DNA from: Bacteroidales bacterium
Lineage (GTDB): Bacteria > Bacteroidota > Bacteroidia > Bacteroidales > WCHB1-69
NCBI GenBank assembly: GCA_017961265.1
Contig: JAGCXN010000034.1
Coordinates: 1-37,762, forward strand
DNA length: 37,762 nucleotides
Reading direction: 5' to 3'
Shown here piece after piece: positions 37,101 through 37,762 of the stretch. The notes beneath the pieces were generated by a model. That model was given only the letters and a program-made list of their open reading frames with translations, did not search any database and was not told the origin of the DNA. The position numbers and the translations under genes are program-made. The stretch's first letter is position 1; the number at the start of each line of letters is the position of its first letter.

Positions 37101-37762
37101 CGACTTCTGGAGTTTTACGACCGATGCCTGTGGCCTGGAAGTCGAGGTCAGAATCTGTATTCTCGTACTGGATACGGGTACAAGACGAACCACTGGACGG
37201 ATTCGAACCCGTGCCGAATTCCGTGTAGTTGATGTTGTTGCCGCACATATCCATATCCACATTGATACAGTTGGTATAGGGCTTTTCCGAAGAACCGGCA
37301 ATGATGATAGGCTGCTGGGTAAGGTTGGCGAAGTTCGTATATTCGCTGCTGGAGATAGGGGTAGCATTACCGTATTCATCAACATCAAGGGTACGATAAT
37401 GGACCTCATTCTGGGGTGCATCTGCGCCACGGCCGCCACGACCGCCATTGCCACCGGCACCACCGTTATCACCTAAGCCGCCCCATGCTGTGGCGCGGAA
37501 ATTAGTATTGTTCAGGGCAGTTGGATCGTCGGCATGAGTGTTAGCATGGGCTGTGGAGGCCAACCCACCCTGACCACCTTGGCCGCCATTGCCACCAAGT
37601 GCACCCAATCCACCGACACCGCCACTTCCTACTTGTGAATAACAGTCCACGAAGCTGCGGTTGCCCAAATCCTTATAGCAATAGATGGCGAAAGAGCCGC
37701 CGCCGCCGTAACCGCCGCCACCGCCTTGGCCGCCACCGCCGCCGCCACCGCCGCCTCCGCCG
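18835..37762 (-). CDS. Giant SprB-like T9SS-secreted adhesin, at least ~6,300 aa (5' end outside window)
   Basis: An uninterrupted frame runs from the right edge to TAA at 18835. No true start is visible: the first in-frame start-like codon (TTG, 37668) is preceded by open glycine-rich coding sequence up to the edge, so the N terminus lies outside. Order from N terminus: glycine-rich segment (37400-37762), PKD/Ig-like segments, HYR-like modules (33289-35436), six composite repeats (22273-33288), a partial seventh, about eleven SprB repeats (19363-22023), a PKD domain (19117-19362) and a T9SS type B sorting domain (18835-19113). The body is Thr/Asp/Val-rich with regularly placed cysteines (CGN, NCT, CP motifs). 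SprB of Flavobacterium is a mobile gliding adhesin of comparable plan. Expected location is the cell surface after T9SS export. Ligand unknown. Confidence 0.97.
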   Translation of the reverse strand, partial: GGGGGGGGGGGQGGGGGYGGGGSFAIYCYKDLGNRSFVDCYSQVGSGGVGGLGALGGNGGQGGQGGLASTAHANTHADDPTALNNTNFRATAWGGLGDNGGAGGNGGRGGRGADAPQNEVHYRTLDVDEYGNATPISSSEYTNFANLTQQPIIIAGSSEKPYTNCINVDMDMCGNNINYTEFGTGSNPSSGSSCTRIQYENTDSDLDFQATGIGRKTPEVGSNSYAGFNLLLNEPEEISPITGEGEVCPGEEDYCIDYFQGYFYNWSIVEGDRYASIVSDPTFHCISVEFTNTTDEPQTVILHVDVSPPCCPSYKFEEIEVTVLPNVRIIRSSRDMLLCEGDDIRLFVESSMPYPDAQYEWLLNGNPVPGDPMAEGDMTSNLTLGNVGELDAGTYTVIVSGACNVETVSFNVSLNPSPVVTVSLEDDAVICTGWSIPLIFYSNMDNVTVTFTLYGETYSWLLHEGENYWEDLYDENEYLTAPQNGVLTIISAQSGDNGCVNTDVYQIPIILANGDEVTSAGADRTYCANQFTLEAVSPNTGSTGHWSIVSVNPADAAAIMDDPTNYLTDVTVDQEGEYTFEWVLEMYDPCPATIRDTVVINVKDSIRVGFVTDPTSCFGEPVDAVLEISGGEAPYTAYWLVNDSVMGVGDEWTGLEVGYNYSVIVDDINECSTTFPFTVVLLESQTLAIQNIDTVCPNATEVDISVGIDQGATPFTIVYTYGGVEYPYTGVSGHEHTATLPVGNHACYGVDTVYLSVTDANGCNAQDTTSFIITDVHNPILTGTIPDTTITCLSELPAAVSNVAELLALMGEGAAITDNCSNGFSLTSVTDDISATCHVTYHRTYTVADSCGNTVNIIQNIIFNDEEDPEITGTLANDTVYAASDCGYVLPTAFTTVAQLVAAGVAISDCNLVGEVSYVDNSNAPVSACATEIIRTYTVSDSCGNSTNVPQTIVVIDTVAPQITTILPSDTTYYNNNCGHDEIQILDKSDFQINDCNEVEMTVSHRDTSNNGTGCEWSYVRVYSFVDACGNGPVEVLQTITVMDTTRPVVAGHLNDTILYYSGNDCSLADIPVLPQSSFTVEDCNEVEMTVSHRDTSNNGTGCEWSYVRVYSFVDACGNGPVEVLQTITVRDTTRPAIANSLDDITIYKQPDCSYLLPDTLDVNGLVAAGIVFTDCNLRLDTIAVTHSSFETTNNCQGTLIRTYEVFDQCGNSNTLVQNIIVQDTARPVVVDNLADTLVVYYTDAECAYTAPEPLQLTDFDVTDCSPQINFEVSHRDTTNNGEGCEWSYVQVYTFTDDCGNAPVTLFQTIVVRDTTSPIVSHTLEAVTIYRLDNCTYQLPDTLDVEGLVNAGLEISDCNLNTDRVGVSHSDYMADDNCAGHIVRTYEIFDLCGNSTTTEQTINITDSIRPYFTAEIPEQLLVSTSCEFVIPDLSDTVLRHVADNCTDTAQIVVTQQIPAAGTPTDSEQDVVVTISDLCGNTNTITVHVTLPEPLTVEITLNDTAICEGQSVTLTTAYEGGVEPYTYSWMPTSGLDDALAAEPVATPEDGTYRYVVTLTDGNGCTATDTVNVEVDTLPADPVLSSLPDVACTGGHNGSITIESPLGEGYSYALNGADFQDTAVVYTGLGEATYTVTVQISAAAGCTSTGTVVVERSPEIPAVLVDTIETLLCPSQGEQELSAHITGGLAPITVTWSDNVTQDVNDSLHGTIGITAGACDTSYTVTVYIMDANNCSTDNTYTFYVVDTTAPVMADFSDTIRIEGCTAEVAPAEWSSEQQLTDAGISYSDACTNNGDFTVSCEADTTGSCPITITRRYYVTDACGNRSNAAYSTILINDETAPAVTVSTVTTELNACGEISAPAEATTAAALRTLGFDFADLCTSDDDLTVNVTADTTATSCPKVITRHYTVTDECDNTSAEMIHTISIFDSVAPVISGTAETLVLYSCDSSILSFHPAATTVAQLLDLNFTIEEACTYDEMVVHHTVDSVGSCPIVITRSYWVTDGCENVSNTVTHTITIGDTSRPTWNEAVTDTLLVSQTCEFVVPDFVAIAAESAGDNCTHPDDIRIVQSVDAGTPVTSAMEVTVTLTDVCDNSNSYTIQVRIPDTLTVEITLNDTAVCEGQSVNLPTIYEGGVETYTYQWTPEAGLDDASASAPVATPAAGIHHYVVTLTDGNGCTATDTVVVEVDTLPAVPTMTSLPDVACQGGHNGSFTITAPVGTGYSYALDGADFQDTSNVYTGLSDGTYTVTVQTSAAAGCTSTGTVTVERSPEIPDVAVDTIETLLCPGQGVQELSAQIMGGLAPINVTWSENVEQDVNDSLQGIISIVAGACDTSYTVTVYIRDANNCTTEDTYTFYVVDTTAPVMAEFSDTLRIEGCSAAAAPAELASEAELLAAEMSFSDACTAPGNFLVSCEADTTGSCPVVITRNYYVSDACGNRSNAATMVIEINDETAPVVSAITIDTLIEGCDVSAAVPEVTTAAGLEAIGFTIEDACTENADMTVSVAADTNGTCPTVITRRYVVADLCNNVSDTMRHIIRIKDTTAPVVSGTLAVVEVEGCDYTALSEYPIAQSWQDLSAASYATGVTLTEACTDSEDLQLRCEETRDGDCPTTVTRKYVLEDLCHNISDTLVHLLKFDDNTAPYFTQEIADQVLVSGNCVFTMPDLTDTIRRYIADNCTSVENIIIAQNIDVDQVLTETQTVTITITDACGNSYDTTLTVAVPQPLSLSVMLGDTSVCEGASVVIPTTISGGVAPYTYAWEPTEGLSDASADTVTATPAAGTYSYMVTVTDANGCTDTDGMTLQVDTIPAVPTLSMSPNTICVGQQNGSITVENPVGDGYYYSLNNAGYQDTASVYNNLETGDYTVTVKTEEGCVSQPATIHVDNSQELPTVNITHIAAVICPNAGTQAMEAVVTGGEAPFTYTWTGAEEVNDSITTVNIDPTVCDSAYLITIQVVDANNCTSTDMDTLYVRDTVRPTISGTYEPITYNGCSVDDAPVAVTTLDGLSGLGLTYSDNCTELSDEVSSRQEVVGNCPKEVRRYYTITDACHLVSDEYLHVLYVFDSVAPDVTMDEITTHLNACDESSAPAVAVTSAALQQIGFTFSDNCTATDELLVESSADTASSCPIVLTRKYVVKDSCGNTSDTMTHIITIFDSIAPVINGTIAEVTVDGCDTTVLRSYPMATDAVALEALGVEIVEQCSDVTVHYTEIVAGSCPIVVTRTYSVEDACENISNEVQQVINIQDTTRPDFRITLVDSTLVSDNCTFEVPDYVEIVMNTLYDNCTPTDELTVHQTPLAGEAVTNDTVVTITAIDGCGNTNTISVAILMPTIPELSTNLTDTAICQGNSVTLISTVTNGTAPYGYEWTVTPTSEIADPDGATVTVTPEDETTYVYTVSVTDANGCSASVENIRISVYETPSAAETETTPNTVCTGTPNGTITVTSPANDEDHYLYSLNGGNYQFEPLFENLASGDYTLTVMTEDGCSSETVTVHVSASQELPSVSITAETQVLCPIAGDQTVSATIEGGEGPFEYQWHGDATGTDDEETATVAIDETACDSVYSFYVSITDANQCVDTARAVITVLDNTAPEIHSNLDTVWLFGCSSETTLPDVLTSAYDLAEYGCEVSDNCVEDIGDLILTLTSTQVTEGCPVRINRTYLLSDLCGNVSDSIRETIIITDNTPPSVQVASVEDTINGCTAEDAPAVAGNVDELAAIGFVFSDECGTEMTVSVSADTSNTHCPLVITRHYTVADHCGNTSEEMVHTIRIVDRIAPVVSGTIDTVTLDGCGLTAMGQYPMAEDIDEFMALGNFSITENCSSDAVVLSSAIQEESGSCPMIVTRTYTVEDACGNVSNEITQVFRIQDTMRPDFHVTFADSTVTSTDCEFVVPDYVTLSLATLSDNCTDLESLTVTQSPLAGTPISENTTVTITAEDECGNSSVQTVTVSIPSTPSVTITQNDTSFCQGGSVVLGAVVENGVPDYTYLWSPADGLSATDVNTVVASPAAGNYTYEVTVHDANGCETTAQVQVIVHALPETPETLTSDNTLCAGGYNGSIAVLSPIGSGYQYSLDGEEYQTSTVFSELQEGTYTVFVMSPDGCVSEASTVEVGVYQDVPAVTILGPDSIICPNAGVQTVTAVITGGTEPFVYTWTGTEPTPGIAQTAVISPVVNACDTLYIFSVEIEDVNHCTNSVTDTIVVRDLELPTIEGELAVVTYNGCGVEVLPAAARTAAELTALGLTVTDNCTPLNNLVVAHRDVSDGTCPIVVHRYYTVTDGCGNMSAEFMQTLQVFDSVAPDVTVPIIETALNGCDVSVADAVATTPNSLQEIGFAFHDECTEFANLQVLYEEQVDGSCPIVITRKYRVTDACGNVSDTMTHTITVFDSVAPQLNGTIAEITIDGCDTTVLQNYPVALTEEALLALGVTVDEDCSDVTVTYTQTVTGECPIVVTRTYMVEDACGNVSNEVTQVINIQDTTSPYFTSAVDTQYLAGSGGNFFIPDFSTMISFIIDDNCTPVDQINIEQTPAANTQVNQNQTVTVTISDGCDNSSSMDIEVVVPDMLMIDIIQPDSRFCFGDSISLTPMVYGGTPDFIFTWTPADGLSATDVQDVTAAPAPGTYHYVVTVVDANGSTASDSVTVIVDSIPATPQLAGTDNSACNGDPTGVVTVTAPLGEGYTYSLNGGEYQTQPSFTGLGAGTYTVMVQTAAGCTSEAAEISLDNTYNMPTVTLVAPDTLLCPNIGTQEITAEITGGTEPFNISWSGEGVQTSATATTVVNVDAAQCDRMYVITFELTDAGNCYVSATDTIRVSDDVVPTIAGTIETVTYNGCTADDAPAAVTTADGLIALGLTLDDNCTPASELAVTHRDVVDGSCPMVISRYYKVTDLCGNVSAEFMQTLQVFDSVAPSVTINAVETHLSGCDATAADAAATTSQALQSLGFDFNDVCTALASLTVAHTESVDGTCPTTIIRKYVVTDACGNVSDTMTHTITIFDSIAPVISGIIADAVLNGCDTTVLTQRPAATTVEQLLALGGITIEEACSGENMTLQSSQTVTVGCPITVVRTYTVTDLCGNESNEVTETILIQDTVSPVFAEQLAEHLLVSDNCQFVVPDLTEEVREVSSDNCTTDAADLVIAQNPAAGTSVTADMIVAVTVSDACENSAVMNIQLRLPETITLSVEPSTTEYCEWDTVALSAIPVGGDGEYSYEWTPATGLISTTDSIVQVVTENQHYEYSVIVTDGNGCTATVTYTLPEPSHLTATAVVQSGISCFEGSDGVALAAGSGGAESYTYEWNNGATDAQNNGLAEGTYSVTVTDAYGCTATAEVEFTHPEELTATVSDETAVLCFGDANGSGMVTPDGGTAPYTVSIDNNVTTYDVAAGAGYTFTQLTAGTYIVLVTDANGCQMTDTLTVTSPEQLQMTAGTITMPLCHQGDDGNAIVNVTGGTLPYVLVLNETEITMDAAGDQQIDNLSAGTYTVTATDANGCVTQVSFTVNEPDLLTLAQVSVVNVSCNGLSDATATVTFAGGTAPFTLYIDGNQQETTAAAVQNVTFTDLAAGTHTVGIRDANGCVTTLPVSITEPAVLAMTAGNIVDVLCFGDANGSAVVTPTGGTAPYTISVDDFTTTQTVAAGATGTFANLTAGDYTAAVRDANGCEATVDFTIGTPTALEMTEVSTTDPLCYQDANGSIVVNLAEGTAPYSLTVNGAAEATNLSAGDYTVANRAAGTYTIVVTDANGCTATVTSVLEEPAQLTLTEADTTPITCFGGDDGTATVSVAGGTAGYTIWMDDNLQTQTITDATEQVTFTGINGGDHVFTATDAHNCQTTLTLNFREPDPMSTVVDSLSNVLCYGQSNGTATVTISGGTVPYILTVADDIPEITLNTEDPYMITGLDEGVYTISIVDDHGCTAQMEVTIQQPDSLSAIASVLNNVDCFGTLTGAATVLPEGGTPPYTYTWTGDKHEQTVDSLAAGSYFVTVTDANGCSATDSTDISEPDELTVNLITLTESCNGEETAIIEVEAHGGTPEYSFIWSNGMEGEHLDNLAVGPYTVTLTDQHNCFDTMTVVVPFHPMPDFTVSVTPAYCGRADGTATVVGDNLNAYSYNWNTTPNPDAPMNDELTSGDYTLVVDDGVCTLVLPFTIDAVPGPTANFTADPTEFILGYSVHFNDHSYGSIATWEYDFGDGGYASQQSAIHEYMDPGTYWTVLTVTDQHNCVDTASVLITVIPDVIIYVPNAFTPNDDGINDIWLPIISNNGDAFYEVLVYSRWGELIFRSNDPNVGWNGKHNGKLVEAGVFTYKITYGDYFNKKYQKTGTVTVVR
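19117..19362 (-). other. PKD domain of the giant protein
   Basis: About 82 codons: ANFTADPTEF, the core WEYDFGDGGYAS and DPGTYWTVLTVTD motifs of PKD domains, then VDTASVLITVIPD. It connects the SprB array to the sorting domain. Confidence 0.92.
19363..22023 (-). repeat. Array of about eleven SprB repeats
   Basis: About 887 codons in units of about 75-85 residues. Each has a C-(F/Y/N)-G-x-x-(N/D)-G opening, a GGTAPY strand, an L-x-A-G-x-Y-T turn and DANGC before the next proline-containing linker (EPA, SPE, EPD). This matches the SprB repeat family (PF13573). The last one or two units are degenerate. Confidence 0.9.
22024..22272 (-). repeat. Partial seventh composite unit
   Basis: About 83 codons that begin like the opening module of the composite units (CEWDTVALSA, YEWTPATGL, IVTDGNGCTATV) and then pass straight into the SprB array. 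It marks the end of the composite-repeat block. Confidence 0.8.
22273..24105 (-). repeat. Composite repeat unit 6 (611 codons)
   Basis: Module order as in unit 1. It opens DMLMIDIIQPDSRFC and ends ..VMNIQLRLP before the partial unit. Its HYR-like part closely resembles that of unit 5. Confidence 0.85.
24106..25926 (-). repeat. Composite repeat unit 5 (607 codons)
   Basis: It opens STPSVTITQNDTSFCQGGS. It contains the TYNGC, LNGCD and IDGCDTTVL HYR-like modules shared with units 3 and 6. Its final module has lost the usual LVS-x-x-C cysteine (it reads LAGSGGNFFIPD). Confidence 0.85.
25927..27783 (-). repeat. Composite repeat unit 4 (619 codons)
   Basis: It opens TIPELSTNLTDTAICQGNS. It is the longest unit, with a slightly expanded first module (VTPTSEIADPDGATVTVTP). 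It includes four HYR-like modules and the terminal SIP linker. Confidence 0.85.
27784..29598 (-). repeat. Composite repeat unit 3 (605 codons)
   Basis: It opens QPLSLSVMLGDTSVCEGAS. It has the same module order as the others. It is the shortest unit and ends AILMP. Confidence 0.85.
29599..31449 (-). repeat. Composite repeat unit 2 (617 codons)
   Basis: It opens DTLTVEITLNDTAVCEGQS. Its first half is very close to unit 1, with shared runs such as AAAGCTSTGTV, VERSPEIP and VDTIETLLCP. Its fourth HYR-like module diverges (SWQDLSAASYATG insertion). Confidence 0.87.
31450..33288 (-). repeat. Composite repeat unit 1 (613 codons)
   Basis: It opens EPLTVEITLNDTAICEGQS. Module order: a SprB/PKD-like module (CEGQS..GGV..YTYSW..DGNGC), a second module (C-x-GGHNGS..GYSYALNG), a third (LCPSQG..GGLAP..CDTSY..DANNC), then three HYR-like modules (GC or AC..SCP-x-x-ITR-x-Y-x-VTD) and a final one (LVSQTCEFVVPD..DNCT). 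This plan repeats in all six units. Confidence 0.87.
33289..35436 (-). repeat. HYR-like module block before the composite repeats
   Basis: About 716 codons holding eight or so HYR-like modules of about 85-90 residues. Each ends with a (S/A/F)-x-(C)GN motif followed by a strand and D(T/S)-x-(A/R)P opening the next module. Two of them share an identical 48-residue block (34372-34515 and 34636-34779). Confidence 0.85.
37400..37762 (-). repeat. Glycine-rich low-complexity coding segment at the right edge
   Basis: Coding on the - strand with runs of GGC/GGT glycine codons (GGQGG, GGNGG and GGRGG motifs), broken by SFAIYCYKDLGNRSFVDCYSQ and a short Ala/His-rich stretch. The window ends within this segment. 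It is part of the giant protein's N-terminal region, not intergenic, because the frame stays open. Confidence 0.85.

Noticed and set aside
37666-37668. TTG at 37668 as the start of the giant protein
   Set aside because: The frame is open upstream to the window edge with the same glycine-rich coding character, and no signal peptide follows the TTG.
18835-37762. Regular repetition suggesting a CRISPR array or satellite DNA
   Set aside because: The repeats are protein modules of 75-90 residues and 1.8-kb units in one open frame with synonymous variation; no short identical direct repeats with unique spacers are present.

Overview
The window reads as a chromosomal segment of a member of the Bacteroidota, most likely the order Bacteroidales. 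The evidence is gldF/gldG, a type IX secretion (T9SS) type B C-terminal domain, SprB repeats, FISUMP-type surface proteins, several promoter -7 boxes of the Bacteroidota form TAnnTTTG, mostly missing Shine-Dalgarno sequences, and a methylmalonyl-CoA mutase small subunit. I cannot name a genus.

Positions 1-13.1 kb are ordinary core genome, almost all on the + strand: the 3' end of mutA; a secreted zinc-peptidase-like protein; gldF, gldG and a DUF4340-like protein; a TraB/GumN protein; a rubrerythrin with an N-terminal rubredoxin domain; a hotdog thioesterase coupled to mnmE; tRNA-Ser(GGA) on the - strand; the infC-rpmI-rplT translation operon; and sufS. The infC start is hidden. It appears to be an ATC codon behind a perfect Shine-Dalgarno sequence.

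Positions 13.1-18.4 kb are mixed. They hold a palindromic repeat also echoed inside a coding sequence, a FISUMP surface protein with an oddly placed sorting-like domain, a strongly structured non-coding stretch of about 260 bases with its own promoter-like box and terminator, an M20 amidohydrolase divergent from peptidase E, a YitT membrane protein and a 55-residue lipoprotein.

Positions 18.8-37.8 kb are one gene on the - strand, open at the right edge. It encodes at least about 6,300 residues of a secreted giant adhesin-like protein. From N to C terminus it has a glycine-rich region, Ig/PKD-like segments, HYR-like modules, six composite repeats of about 610 residues each, about eleven SprB repeats, a PKD domain and a T9SS type B sorting domain. 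Two small lipoprotein genes and yitT follow it closely on the same strand. The giant gene, its repeat architecture and the structured RNA are the most interesting parts of the window.
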